From positions 11,642,981-11,706,980 of the forward strand of contig CM054140.1 of NCBI GenBank assembly GCA_028751875.1: DNA of 64,000 nucleotides. Reading direction: 5' to 3'. A program made the position numbers and the translations under genes. Within the stretch, counting starts at the first letter, position 1, and each line of letters opens with the position of its first letter. Positions 45,630 to 56,765 of the stretch are shown here, piece after piece. The DNA comes from Rapana venosa (taxonomy: Eukaryota > Mollusca > Gastropoda > Neogastropoda > Muricidae). Under the pieces are notes generated by a model. That model searched no databases, was not told the DNA's origin, and saw only the letters and a program-made list of their open reading frames with translations.

Positions 45630-47045
45630 ATGTCGAATGCTTCTCATATACCTACACAAATATAGTTTAAAATCGTTATAAAACTAGTAGGAAATAGTTT
45701 GAAATGCTTTTGATTTTGCTTAAAACGGTAAAAAATAAAAGTGCTTTTTAAACAGATTTAATGCTTTTCATAGAAACAAAACGAAAATGTAATGCCTTTC
45801 ATAGAAGTAAGAAGGGGATATATTCTAGAATGCTTTTCAAAGAACTAAATTTGTAATTCATGTAGGTTTCAAATCTGGTATTGTTGCTTTAAAAAAAAAC
45901 TGGTATTTATCTGTGTTTTAAATATCTGGTATTGTTCTTTCAAAAACCACTAGTATTTATCTGTGTTTTAAATATCTGGTGTTGCTTTTCAAAAACCAAT
46001 AAAATGGTTTTCACTTTGTTTCATATCTGGTATTTTTGCTTTTTGTAAAAACTAGTTATAATTTGTGTGTCTGAAATATGTATGTTCTTGCTTTTCAAAA
46101 ACAACCGACATTTTGTTTGAATATAGTATTCTTGCTGTTCAAAAACCAATGATTATCATCTATGTCTTTAATGTGGTTTTCTTTTTAAAAAACCACGGAT
46201 ATCTATAATTTATGTTTGAAATCTCACCTGGTATACTTGCTTTTCAAAAAACAATGTTTATTGTTTACGATTGTCCAAAGTCTGGCTTTCCTGCTTTTCA
46301 AAAATCCCCAATATTCATAATTCATGTTTCAATATGGTGTTCTTGCTCTTCAAAAACAAAGGGTTATCGTTGATTTGTTTCAAATCTGGTATTCTTTCTT
46401 TTCCAAAACCAATGATTATCTTTTGTATTTGTTTCAAATCTGTATTCTTGCTTTTCAAAAACCAATGTTATTTATATTTGTTTTGAAATATTTGGTATTC
46501 TTGCTTTTCAAAAACCCAATAATTTATATTTGTTTCAGATCGGGTATTCTGGCTTTTCAAAAATCCCAATATTTATTCAAGTTTGAAATATCTGGTATTC
46601 TTGCTTTTCAAAAACCAATGATCATCATTTATATTCGTTTCAGATCGGGTATTCTTGCTTTTCAAAAACCAATGATATTTATAATTTATGTTTTGAAATA
46701 TCTGGTATTCTTGCCTTTCAAAAACCACTGGTAATCGTTTACATTTGAAATCTAGTATTCATGCTTTTCAAAAACCAATAACAATTTATGTTTGAGTATA
46801 GTATTCTTCCTTTTCAAAAACCACTGAGAATCGTTTATGTTTGAAATCTGGGGAATTCTTGCTTTTCAAAAACCGCCGATATTTATAATTCGTGTGCATC
46901 TGAAATCTGGTATTCTTTGCTTTTCAAAAACCACTGATATTTATAATTCGTGTGTGTCTAAAGTCTGGTATTCTTGCTTTTCGAAAACCAAAATTAAACT
47001 TTATAATTTACGTATGTTTGAAATCTGGTATATCTGGCTTAACAT
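45630..47045 (+). repeat. AT-rich degenerate tandem array, ~50-58-bp unit, about 23 copies
   Basis: The core 'tattcttgcttttcaaaaac' recurs about every 50-58 bp, joined by 'caatgatatttataatttat' and 'gtttgaaatctgg'. Copies differ by many substitutions and indels, so the array is old. Frames reading 'GILAFQKP' are shadows of the repeat. Confidence 0.9.
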
Positions 47046-47256
47046 TTGATCCAATGAGTACGGCAGTTAACCGATTTGACAAACAGCCGTGTCCAACTTG
47101 TGACCCATATTTGAGCTCACTGGGGTTCATCTGCTGTCTACAGACCACCGAGGTGACTGACAAAAGAGGTTTCTGCAAGCATCACCTTGGTGATTTTTGA
47201 CATGTTGCCGATTACTATGAGAACAATCAATAAGAATACCTCAGCAAAAAAAAATT

Positions 47257-47505
47257 GGTAAGTAGAATGTTGGGAGATGGTTTTTCTGGTCAGAAAACTC
47301 TGGGATAATTTGTTAAGTAGAATGCCGGAGATAGTTTGTCTTATCTGAAAACTAGGATAAATTTGTTAAGTAGAGTGGTGGAGATAGTCCTGGGATAAAT
47401 TTAGTAATGGTGGACATAATTTTTCTTGTCTGAAAACTCTGGGATAAATTTGGTAAGTAGAATGTTGGAGATAGTTCTTCTTGACGAAAAGCTCTGGAAT
47501 AAAGA
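47257..47505 (+). repeat. ~60-bp degenerate tandem repeat, about 5 copies
   Basis: The core 'gtaagtagaatgttggagat' alternates with 'gaaaactctgggataa'. It is a second, unrelated array next to the previous one. Confidence 0.8.
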
Positions 47506-47708
47506 GATGGGTTGGGTAAAAAGATCCACAAAGAGAGCCGCTATTGTTTGTGAAACAGGTTTGTGGCCAAACGTCCTAATTTTGTTTTGTTTAGAGATTT
47601 TTTGTTGGTTTTTTTTTGGGGGGGGGGGGGGAGATGGGGGGGGGGGGACAGGAGTTAAAGGAAGAATAAAAATAACTGCTGTTAAACCCTCTGTTGAAAG
47701 GGTGTGTC

Positions 47709-47753
<45 letters not shown>

Positions 47754-47804
47754 CTTTGTTTCTACTGTGTGAGAGTATAAGTATTGAGTTATTATTAAAA
47801 TGTA
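47506..47804. repeat. G-runs and (CT)n
   Basis: G-runs at 47619-47648 and a CT run at 47712-47750. No gene. Confidence 0.6.
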
Positions 47805-47880
47805 TCCTTACGGGGGACTGGATGTTAAAAAGCACATGAGTGCTTATTCATTATCCTCGAAATAGAATTTGTCATTGTCC
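47805..47880 (+). mobile_element. tail-1 fragment of SINE family B
   Basis: 'cgggggactggatgttaaaa' and 'gtgcttattcattatcctcg', then 'aaatagaatttgtcattgtc'. Confidence 0.75.
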
Positions 47881-47900
47881 CCCAATTTCCTTTCATAACT

Positions 47901-48458
47901 TCAGGCAGAATCACCGTCATGAGATGAACCGTTGTTAAAAGTGAAGCGAGCTGTCAACAAATCGGTAATAATCTGAGCTGTGGGGTTCCCATAAGGGAAT
48001 GTCATTTGCAAGGGGAGGTAAACGAAGTTGATCAGACTGGCGGAGCTGACATCAGAGGGAAACACCTTAGCCAGCTCATAGGCGTCTGCAGCCAGTTGGG
48101 GTCACTACAGAAAAGCCGCATGGCCCGAAGAACGAGAGTAGAATCCACCTTGTATCTTTTGCTGGACAGCAAGATGTTGGAGATGGCCTCCAGATTTGCC
48201 AGCGGTCATGGCACAGTTCAGGACATTGTCCAGGACGTTGGGCACGAAGGGGAAGCCCCCGGTGACCACCGAGTTGATGAAATCCCACGCTTCGTGGCGC
48301 AAGGCTTCCGACAGGACTATTTTTTGGTAGTGCTCGCTCAAGGCGACTAGATGCTGGGGGTCCCCCACCATGACGGCCTTCACCTTGCTCCAGTCTTTGT
48401 CCAACACAGCCAGCATCACCTCCTCTTCCGTTTGGGGCAAAACGTTTGCAGCAGCCAT
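47901..48458 (-). pseudogene. helical-domain family member 2, two compensating frameshifts
   Basis: ATG at 48456-48458 opens a frame of about 88 codons before homology leaves it. Homology to the 54-kb gene moves to another frame near 48195-48197 (one extra T on +) and returns to the original frame near 48082-48088 (one base short). It then continues to TGA at 47901-47903. The span is 558 bp, a multiple of three, matching a protein of ~185 residues against 180 for the 54-kb gene. Conserved pieces are 'WDFINSVVTGGFPFVPNVL' and, in the shifted frames, 'NILLSSKRYKVDSTLVLRAM', 'DPNWLQ' and 'YELAKVFPSDV'. As written, the first frame would stop at 48105. The codons between the two shifts remain open and homologous, so the damage is either very recent or a sequencing/assembly error. 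Function unknown. Confidence 0.75.
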
Positions 48459-48510
48459 CTTTAAAACTTTAGGGGCCCGCTGAGGGCTAAAATACCTCCC
48501 GATTCGTCAA

Positions 48511-48526
48511 CTGCAATAAAAGGAAG
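48511..48526 (-). other. predicted 3' splice site of a 5'UTR intron
   Basis: The minus strand reads 'cttccttttattgcag', with AG at 48511-48512, 52 nt before the ATG at 48458. Confidence 0.55.
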
Positions 48527-48739
48527 TGGTTAGAAAATAAAGGGTTTTTTTTGTTGTTTACAACAAATAAAATCAAAATGGTGACAAAATTCTTCATCAA
48601 GTAGAGCCTACTGTGATGTTGAATTGGATAGAAATTCGTAATATTTGACTGCAGTGTAAAATAAAATCAAAACGATGTAATATTTTTCATTTAGAACCAC
48701 AATACAAAAACAACGGTCTAGAAATTCAGCCATTTCAAC

Positions 48740-48850
48740 AGGAAGGGGGGTCCTGACAGTTCCTGCCTCTTCTGAAAACGTGAACACAAAACAGCCTGAC
48801 GGAAAGATGACCCTGTGTCCCAACAGACTGTAGCAAATGGGAGTTTAAGT
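48740..48850 (-). promoter_or_regulatory. upstream block shared with the 54-kb gene
   Basis: About 110 bp align with 54040-54155. They share 'agttcctgcctcttctgaaa' exactly, then 'acaaaacagc', 'ggaaagatg', 'caaatg' and 'cccacct'. This is a remnant of the duplication that made the two genes. In the 54-kb gene the block abuts the ATG; here it lies about 290 bp upstream. A second ATG with 'MAEF' directly follows the block near 48738, the position homologous to the 54-kb start codon. Whether the block is promoter, exon or intron is unknown. Confidence 0.6.
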
Positions 48851-49399
48851 ACCCCCACCTTCTTCAGGGGAGGGGGCTTCAACACTGACTATTTCAAGTG
48901 CTGACTACCTCGTGCTTGGTCAAAGAGTTTCTGGCTTTCCCCCGAGCAATTCTTTTGTTATTGCAATATTGTGCTCGCATTGTACTTTATTGTTGAGGCA
49001 CTGTTTGGGATTCCTAAGCAATTCCTATCATTTCAGTCCGTCTGTTTAAATCCTGAACCTCTCACACCCATTGTGAACTGCTAAACACAATCAGGCAAAA
49101 GTATTTTCAACTACAATGAGGATAAGTTATAAAATATAAGTCCATGAAGAACAATGTATGAATGGGGTAAAGGCAGTGAAGGGGGCATCATTGATCTCCA
49201 AAGTATGAACAGCTGTGTCTGAGCGACTAGCACCAAAGATGAATAGGGATGTCTAAACACAGCCTTCAGTCCTTCCTTGACAGAAATAACTGAGCAGAAA
49301 TGATTGTCAAGGCGAGTTTGAGGATCACATCAGATATACATACGGTCAGTCTGGCGGGACCAAATATTTCTTCGTGAATAAAACCACTGATGGGTTTCT
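48851..49399. other. intergenic
   Basis: Nothing recognised. Confidence 0.35.
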
Positions 49400-49640
49400 G
49401 TCAGGCTGGCAAAGCACTGTAATGGTAGATCAGGGGTCTAGCCCACCAGCCTGGAAACCAAGAAGTGCGGGTTCCATCCCCGTTTGAATCCAAATCCCCT
49501 ATCCACTGCACTTTTAGCGGTGGGCTGGGTGCTAGTCTTTCGAATGAGAGGACAAACCGAGATCCCTAATGCAACATGTATAATCAGCGCACGTAAAAGA
49601 ATCCACGACAGCAATAGTTTGTCCTGGGCAAAAACTCTGT
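49400..49640 (+). mobile_element. SINE family E
   Basis: A tRNA-like arrangement ('gcactgtaatggtagatcag', then 'gcgggttccatccccg'), followed by 'gtctttcgaatgagaggaca' and 'gcacgtaaaagaatccacga'. Related to 12925-13145. Confidence 0.6.
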
Positions 49641-49770
49641 AGAAAAGCAGTCACTTTCATGGGCAATCCTGCTTGTGCAAACAGGATTTTAACAATAAAG
49701 GTGATGCTGCTATTGTGGTGGCACCTCTCCCCATGTAAAGCAGCCTGAATTTCATGCAAAGAAATAAGAT

Positions 49771-49945
49771 CAGCAGTGACAAAATAGTATATAACAATAC
49801 AATACAATACAATGCAATACAACAATACACAGGTCTAAGTCTATTTGCCTGTGTGCGAATCAGCAGTGACAAAATAGTATATAACAATACAATACAATGC
49901 AATACAACAATACACAGGTCTAAGTCTATTTGCCTGTGTGCGAAT
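49771..49945 (+). repeat. ~85-90-bp tandem duplication
   Basis: 'cagcagtgacaaaatagtat' starts at 49771 and again at 49861. Both copies run through 'acacaggtctaagtctattt' to 'gtgtgcgaat'. The first has one extra 'aatac' unit. They are otherwise nearly identical. Confidence 0.95.
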
Positions 49946-50911
49946 ATCAACTGTACGCTTAGTGTGTGCACGCTTGTTTGTACATGTTTTCCCGAATATT
50001 AAAAAAATGTAATATGTTTGTTGTTGTGCGTTCCCCAGCTTTACACTCTGGGGGTCACCCAGAACGTGCACTCTGACTGACTCATCATCCCACCTAGGAG
50101 TCACTGTGAGATAGGAAGCACACCGGATGGAAGTTTGCGTGTATGACTATTTTCAAGTACCTCGCCAAATAGGCAGCCATACTCCGACTTCAGAGGATTT
50201 TTTTCTTCTTTAAAAGAAGAGTGCAGGTTGTTATGTTAAGAGCTTGTCATGGCTGAAGGCAAACTCAACACAACATTTTACAACATAACATTTTAGTGTA
50301 GGCCTTGGCAATTAGCTGGCATCAATAACTGACACAGCTTTTGGCCTGGGCCAGAAAAAATGTAATATGAATCCAAGATACATCAAGCGAAAGAAAATGT
50401 GAAGTTTTTTCCTTAAGACATCAAGACAGAGACTAGTGGCATAAACACTTATGGCATCTCATAATGCAGGATACTCAACACTGGTCCATTTGTCCATGTC
50501 AGCATTAGGGCTTGTACGCATGCTCTTGTGAGCATGCATGCTTTTCTGTGTATTTTGCGTGGGTTTGCCTTGAGGTTTTATTTGGGGGATGGGGGTTTGC
50601 CGATGGATTTGGGGAAGGGGGGGGGGGGGGAAGTTGGTGGTGGTGGGTTTTTGTGGGGGGATGGGTGGGGGGAGATGGGGTTGGTTAGCTGGGTTTTAAA
50701 TACTTTTTTATGCATATTCCTGAAATTCTTCCTAGAACTCAAAACCAGAACTTTTCGTACATTTTCAAATAAATGTCCCTCTTTAAGCACTTGTGACAAC
50801 ATAGTTTCTATCTTACCATTTGAAGTGCTGAACACCCTGTTTCTGTGAAAAGTGAAAGGTTATTTAAACATGGTTTATTCATGGGTTATTGTTTGATCTC
50901 TTCTGCATGTG
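49946..50911. other. intergenic
   Basis: G-rich stretch at 50580-50680. No gene. Confidence 0.35.
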
Positions 50912-50925
50912 TGTATATATATATA

Positions 50926-50987
<62 letters not shown>
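50912..50987. repeat. (TA)n microsatellite
   Basis: TA repeats with a few 'taata' interruptions. Confidence 0.95.
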
Positions 50988-50988
<1 letters not shown>

Positions 50989-50999
50989 GAAGGGAATTA

Positions 51000-51150
51000 A
51001 GGCACTGGCAGGTCTTAAGTTGGCTTAGGTGATTGTAAAAATCCCCAGCCTCAGTTCACCAGACTGCCCCGAGATTCGAACCGAAGACTTCATGGACCCA
51101 TGGGATTGAAGTCGAATGGTCAAAACCACTGGGCTATAGCGTTTGTCAAG
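51000..51150 (-). mobile_element. tRNA-headed SINE, family F
   Basis: The minus strand starts 'aacgctatagcccagtggtt' (A-box-like) with 'ggttcgaatctcgg' (B box, about 51070-51084). It borders the TA microsatellite, which may be its tail. Confidence 0.6.
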
Positions 51151-51287
51151 GGTGTTATCCTATAGAAGCTACTGACGCAAAACATTGGCAAGAAATCGTC
51201 AGCTACACAGTTCAACTTCAGACCCGATGCTAACTAAGGGGCAATACCAATGCCGATGAAAAATGTGTAGTGCTTTGTCCGGAAAAC

Positions 51288-51415
51288 AATAGCACTAGTG
51301 GTTAGAGCGTTGCTTGAACTCTTAACTTTACCATAAGGTGTGGGTTCAAATCCTAGCTGGTATATCCCGAGGGGATTTTTCTCCTCGAGTTAATTTTTTA
51401 CTTCTCTGTCTTGCC
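51288..51415 (+). mobile_element. SINE family B head
   Basis: 'agcactagtggttagagcgt' and 'gtgggttcaaatcctagctg', then 'gggatttttctcctcgagtt'. It is collinear with the head of the 17.9-kb copy. Confidence 0.65.
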
Positions 51416-51720
51416 CTTAGACAGCAACTATCCTTGTCCGTCATGTAAGTAAAAAAGCGTTGCGCTGCCGCTAAGCGCCTAACAAGTCAGGCCCAGCACG
51501 TGCGACTTCAGTGTGGGAGATAACATAATTTATGTTTTAATTTTTTTCTGGAGAAAAACAAGGCAGAAGACTGGTGGACCAAGAAGGCAAAAAGTAGGCA
51601 AGGAGATGACAGGGGAAGAAACCAAGGAGAAACAAAGAGGGAGATAGAAAAGAACTCCTAGAACAATTTTTGGAAGGCAGGGATGCTGTTTATACCGACA
51701 GGCCCCCCTGGCATACCCAC
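51416..51720 (+). mobile_element. dispersed repeat family C, copy 3
   Basis: 'agacagcaactatccttgtc', 'gcgttgcgctgccgctaagc', 'ggtggaccaagaaggcaaaa' and 'gatgctgtttataccgacag'. Here it follows a SINE head directly, so family C may be the body of a tRNA-headed SINE. Confidence 0.7.
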
Positions 51721-51739
51721 ACACGGGCAGAGTTACTTA

Positions 51740-51970
51740 TCAAGTCCTCGCTCCTAAGAACTTGGGATGAGACTATAAGCCTCGATAATCCCGTGTGCAG
51801 ACATGCAAAAACATCTTGGGCACGCATTAAAAACTCATCCACCGTTTGTTGATTAAAGAGTAAACCCACAATGGCTAATGCCTGGGATGGGTAACACAAA
51901 CATACCCAGCATGCCTCCTGCCAATCGGCGGGGAATGAGCTCCACCTGGTTCAACGACACACTGCCTGAA
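51740..51970 (+). mobile_element. SINE body remnant with 'cccagcatgc' end
   Basis: 'gggatgagactataagcctc' is family B body. 'acatacccagcatgcctcct' and 'gctccacctggttcaac' recur at 28340 and 59030. Confidence 0.6.
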
Positions 51971-52286
51971 AAAAAAATCTCAATGCAGTGCTCCAGTAAT
52001 TCCTCAAGGAGTTATGATAGAAGTCAGATGAAGCCAGTTTAGTTTCTCCACAACTGTCCTGTCTTGCTCAAGTGTGTTCAGTAGGGTTGACTGTCGGATA
52101 AGTTCGGGTTTTACGTTTGCTGTGGATGACTAAACGTGATGCCGACAGTAAGTACATACACTGCAAACAAGTTTTTTTAAGCTTTATTTTTTGTTTTGTT
52201 TATGCTTTGATTTGATTTGTCAATCCCTATATCAGTTTTCTCTCCCATCTCCCTCACCTACTTCCGCCCCCCCCCCCCCTCTCTCT

Positions 52287-52289
<3 letters not shown>
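51971..52289. other. intergenic
   Basis: Nothing recognised except a C-run at 52267-52278. Confidence 0.35.
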
Positions 52290-52630
<341 letters not shown>

Positions 52631-53491
52631 AGATCGACTGACCCATCACGAACATACACTCGGTTCAAATAACAGTTAAAAGTTCGTAGTAAACTTTTAC
52701 TGAAAATAGTCCACTCAATAAAAACTGGTCTGGAGGAATAAAACACGTTGCATACATGATATACACACAGAACAAGTCTCCCAAGCAAAGTTGGTATAGT
52801 AGTGACTGCAGACGTTCCTAGCAGCTGTGACACTAGGAAAAAATCTGCAGTTTATGCCTAGCAAAATCCATGCAAAACAACCAGTACTGTTTTAAACTCA
52901 CGCATGCTCTCCATAGTTATGTGTAGGTGCGCGTGTGTACTATGCCCCTGTGTGTGTGTGTGTTGGGGGTGCATACAACTCTGCAGGCCCACTTGCTTTG
53001 CAATAAAGTTCAATGTAATTCAGTTCAGAATGTACTAAAAAAAAAAAAAAGCACTTAAAACTGAAATTGAATGTCACCTACAGATTAAAACTTAACCAAC
53101 CCATAAAAATTCTGAATTTGACAAAATTGGCTCAGAGACTATTGTCCAAAGGTTGTCAGTTTTACAGAATGACTTAGAAACACCTTAGAAACAGTAATCT
53201 TACGGCACCTGTTCCTAACGTATATAATAAAACCTACACCTGGAATCCTAAAATAACACACTGGACCAAAGGGGCCGAAAATTGTACTTCACAGTTACTA
53301 AGAAAAAGTGCTAGTGCTGTTTTAAAAAAATACTCTAGACAGAATTCTTATCACCTTACAGACTGTATATCAAAAACAAGAATGCTTTGGAGCAAGAATT
53401 CTGGAGTCGAAAGTCATCCATATTCTAGGGATCTTCTGGAAAGATCTGTTCGAGGGATACATGCATGCCACGGGTGATAATGTCTGCCAAT
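52631..53491. other. downstream flank of the 54-kb gene
   Basis: Probably contains its 3'UTR. I see no clear minus-strand AATAAA close to the stop. No other gene. Confidence 0.35.
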
Positions 53492-54034
53492 TCAAACACT
53501 CGTTTCTAAGTAGGAGGGCTCAAAGCGAAGCCTGATTCGATTCAAAATGTTTTTGACCTGCACCATCTCCTGGGATGGGCGGCTATTCAGAGGGTGGTAG
53601 ACCTCCATGTCCAGCATTCGGATGTTGGTGTCAGGGGGCAGGCGATTGACCAGCTCGTAGGCCTGAGGCAACCAGTCGTCGTCCTTGCAAAAGCATGCCA
53701 GCACGGCCACCAGCAAGTCGGGGGCAAAGGAGTACTCGTTAGTGGACAGGAGGACAGCCTTTTCCATGAAGTTCAAGTTTCTCAGCTTCAGGGCCTCATG
53801 CAACACCACGTCCAAGGTTGGTGGCTTGAACTGGTAGTTCCCCATGACCAGGTCAGCGATCACATCCCAACGTTCCTTCTCCATGGCAACCATTAGCACA
53901 ACGCCCTGAGCCTCCTTGCGGAGCTCAACCTTCTGCTCAGGATTATTGTTCATCAAGGCTTTCTTCACCAACTCCCATTTGTCAGCTCTGGCGTCTTCAA
54001 TGACCTGCGACTCTTTGTCGTAAGCATCAGCCAT
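53492..54034 (-). CDS. intact helical-domain protein, 180 aa (family member 3)
   Basis: ATG at 54032-54034 ('ataagATGGCTG') and TAA at 53492-53494. I prefer this start over a farther upstream in-frame ATG (54178) because the 37 nt before it begin at a good 3' splice site and the upstream part aligns with non-coding sequence at 48.7 kb. The protein is predicted to be all-helical with no signal peptide or membrane segment. It contains two related units, each an aromatic-x-F-x-P or aromatic-S-F-x-P turn followed by a helix: 'NYQFKPPTLDVVLHEALK' (about residues 75-92) and 'EYSFAPDLLVAVLACFCK' (about 112-129). They are spaced ~37 residues apart, as in an alpha-solenoid. 'KWELVKKAL' lies near the start and 'DWLPQAYELVNRLPPD' follows the second unit. 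No catalytic motif is visible and I do not recognise the family. It is homologous to the 48-kb pseudogene and to the C-terminus of the 33-kb protein. Confidence 0.85.
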   Translation of the reverse strand: MADAYDKESQVIEDARADKWELVKKALMNNNPEQKVELRKEAQGVVLMVAMEKERWDVIADLVMGNYQFKPPTLDVVLHEALKLRNLNFMEKAVLLSTNEYSFAPDLLVAVLACFCKDDDWLPQAYELVNRLPPDTNIRMLDMEVYHPLNSRPSQEMVQVKNILNRIRLRFEPSYLETSV

Positions 54035-54039
54035 CTTAT

Positions 54040-54180
54040 GGGGGAGGGGGTCCAGAGAGTTCCTGCCTCTTCTGAAATGGCAAAACAAAACAGCGTGTGG
54101 GAAAGATGGCCTCCTGTTTGTCCTGACTGCTACCAAATGTAGTAGGCTACCTCTCCACCTCAGTGCAGCTTTTAGCACGG
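54040..54180 (-). promoter_or_regulatory. upstream block and 3' splice site of the 54-kb gene
   Basis: The minus strand reads 'ttttgttttgccatttcag' with AG at 54072-54073, 37 nt before the ATG. The surrounding ~110 bp are homologous to 48740-48850, including the splice-like 'ttcag/aagaggcag' junction. Confidence 0.6.
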
Positions 54181-56205
54181 TTGTATTGGTCTCAAGTTTT
54201 CGTGATCCAGTCGCTGTATTCTTTTTTTTTAAAAACTATCAAATGCCCAGGTTGGAATTTAGCCTGTCTTTAAAGCGCTTGCTTCAGGTTGATAATAAAT
54301 ATCAATGCAGATCTCTTGATTACCGTTGTACCATAGTTTAGTTTTATACATTTGAAATATTACTGAACACTTCTGTGCGAGTCACGCGCCGTGCAATAAA
54401 TGTAGAAGATATAACCTGCAAGAAGCATCGTCTTCATGGCTGCAAGCTAAGGGATGACACCACCTTTGGTCAATTCGGCAATAACACTCACTCCATAAAG
54501 ACTTCGGCCCACAACTGATGCATCTTCGAACCTTTTTTCAAGAGGGTGTGTATACTTCTGACCAGCTTAGCAAGAGCCCGTTCACAGGAAACGGTTCTGA
54601 CGGTGGTCTAGCGTTGTTGCTTTACAAGACGGGGGAAGGTCGCGCTGCTGCAAGGCTGCCACCACTATGCTTAGAGAAATGAGCACTGGAGTCGATTGAT
54701 GCTGCACTGTAGTTAATGCTGCACATCAGCACCTGTCCAGACTTATACACCTCTTCCAATGGGCCTGACCGTCTCTGATTCCTACTAAGCAATGCACTTA
54801 GTTGAATAAAGTACAGCCTAGAAAAATCCCCTAGGGTTAGAAAGCTGGGCCACTGAGGAGTGTCACTCCAACAGAACATGTATTGTCATACTAAGTACTT
54901 CAACATCAGAGCAGAAACAAGCTATGTTTTGTGCCAGCAGCAGCTGACCTAGTGAGACCTTGATGCCTGCTTTGGGTTTAATTAAGGATGACAATGGATT
55001 CATCTAGACCGATCTTAAGTGGTAGGCTGCAGCGTGTGGGATGAGGAAGCAAAAGGACAGGTGAGGACTGTGCAACTCATGATGCTGTGTTTTGTCAGCG
55101 GTGTATGGAGTAACCTTGGGCTGGCATTGTCTGGAGCCATGGCCACAGGTGTCTTTCCAGAAGCAGCAATGATCTGGCCTTTGATCTAACTCTTGTGGGT
55201 TGTAAATTAACACTGTCCTAACGTTAAGGGAGAGAACCCTTTCCCAGGACACGTGCACTGTGCGCATTTGTATGCTTCTGTAACCCAGTAGTGGATGGGT
55301 ACTTTGTTACCCTATGACCGGTTACCCCGTAGTTTTCAGATGCAATACGATTTTCAAATCCAGATATAATCTCAGACAGACTAAGATGACTGGGACACAT
55401 ATTGGAAGCAGCTGAAAACTGCAAACTGGGCATCTTGGCTATTACCTAAATGTATTCGGATATTTGATAGACACTAGCTTCCTGCCATAATGTCTAACCC
55501 ATAAGCAGAATAGGTTTCAGCACATGATTGGAAAGGACCATACGAGTTTCTGAAAATCTGATGAGAAAAATACACATGACTGCAAGGAGGAAATTGCACT
55601 AGTATGGCCTTGCATACAAATAAGTTGATATACACGTTGGTTCAGCTATGGTAAGGTGGGGGTTTCTGGTCGTGGACTAGATTGGAATTCCCACAATAAG
55701 ACATTGTCGGTAGGACACGTGCACTTGCTATATTTGTTCCTGCCCTCTTCTTGTCACATATCTTTACTTTGATAAGGGCAAAACAGCAATCAGATCTTAT
55801 TGCCTGGTATTTTCATTTTTGTTCTATTTCTCTCTCGTAGGGGATGTTCCCTCTTAATTTTGTCTGCGGTTCGTTTAGTTTAAAACATTACACGTTTCTT
55901 GCGTCCATCTCTCTCAGCTCACTTTCTGTTTTGCCCCGACCCCGCCTTTTCTGAAATGGATTGACTACAATGACAACTTCTACCACTGCATCTACTTCTA
56001 CAACTACTGCTGCTACTACTGCTGCTACTACAACTCGGTAATACTATTTACTGTTATAGTAGTGACGGTATTGATGTCTCAATTCATACCAGTTTTATCC
56101 TTCACACACACAAACGCGAGTGAGAGCGAGCGAGAGAGACAGACAGAGGGGGAGGGAAGGAGGAGGGGGAAGAGAGAGAGAGAGAGAGGTCTGTGAACGC
56201 CCCCC

Positions 56206-56236
<31 letters not shown>

Positions 56237-56526
56237 AAAATCTATAGAGTTAAGTTGAATGAAAAGTATGTTGAGGACGCTGGACAGGCCGTGAGCTTTA
56301 AACCTCCTACGAAGTGCCCTTTTCTAGCTGCTACCACTAACATCAGGCAAGATTTCCACCCACGCCCCATTCCCTAGTGTAACAATTTTTTTCTACCTTA
56401 TTTTCAACTTGACCTCGACTGAAACCTTTGGTGGCAAGACAAAACTGGGAGGAGAGGGTGCCAAGGGTGGAAACCATTTCACATCTATGGGATACAAATG
56501 TTAAATATGTTCCCCTGTAATATCAA
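54181..56526. other. intron or intergenic
   Basis: Possibly the first intron of the 54-kb gene. It holds a 'ctactgctgctact' run (55985-56032), a GA run (56110-56190) and a C-run (56200-56226). No other gene is recognised. Confidence 0.35.
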
Positions 56527-56765
56527 AAGGGGACGGGATAGCTCAGTGGTCGGAGCACTCGCTTTCTCCCAGCCAAGTTAAGCAGCGTTGAGCGTGGTTT
56601 CCCCTAGCTGTAAATGGGTACCTGTGCTCTTTAGGGTCACAGAAGGTAAAGCAGCAAGGGAAAGGAGATGGGCGCTGCCCTAAATATGCTGCCCCTAGAG
56701 ATGCGAGGTCTCTGACACCTCGCTCCCCTACGACCTTATAGGTTATGGGACACCTTTACTTTTAC
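56527..56765 (+). mobile_element. SINE family A with internal deletion
   Basis: It runs from 'ggggacgggatagctcagtg' to 'gttatgggacacctttactt'. About 45 bp between 'gagcgtggttt' and 'cccctagctgtaaatgggta' are missing compared with 40331-40625. Confidence 0.9.

Noticed and set aside
46271..47049. Proteins with repeated 'GILAFQKP'
   Set aside because: By-product of the AT-rich satellite. The frame changes between units and stops are frequent.
53492..54178. Longer 228-codon version of the 54-kb protein
   Set aside because: The extra 48 residues cover the predicted 3' splice site and a block that is non-coding at 48.7 kb. The ATG at 54034 fits the paralogues better.
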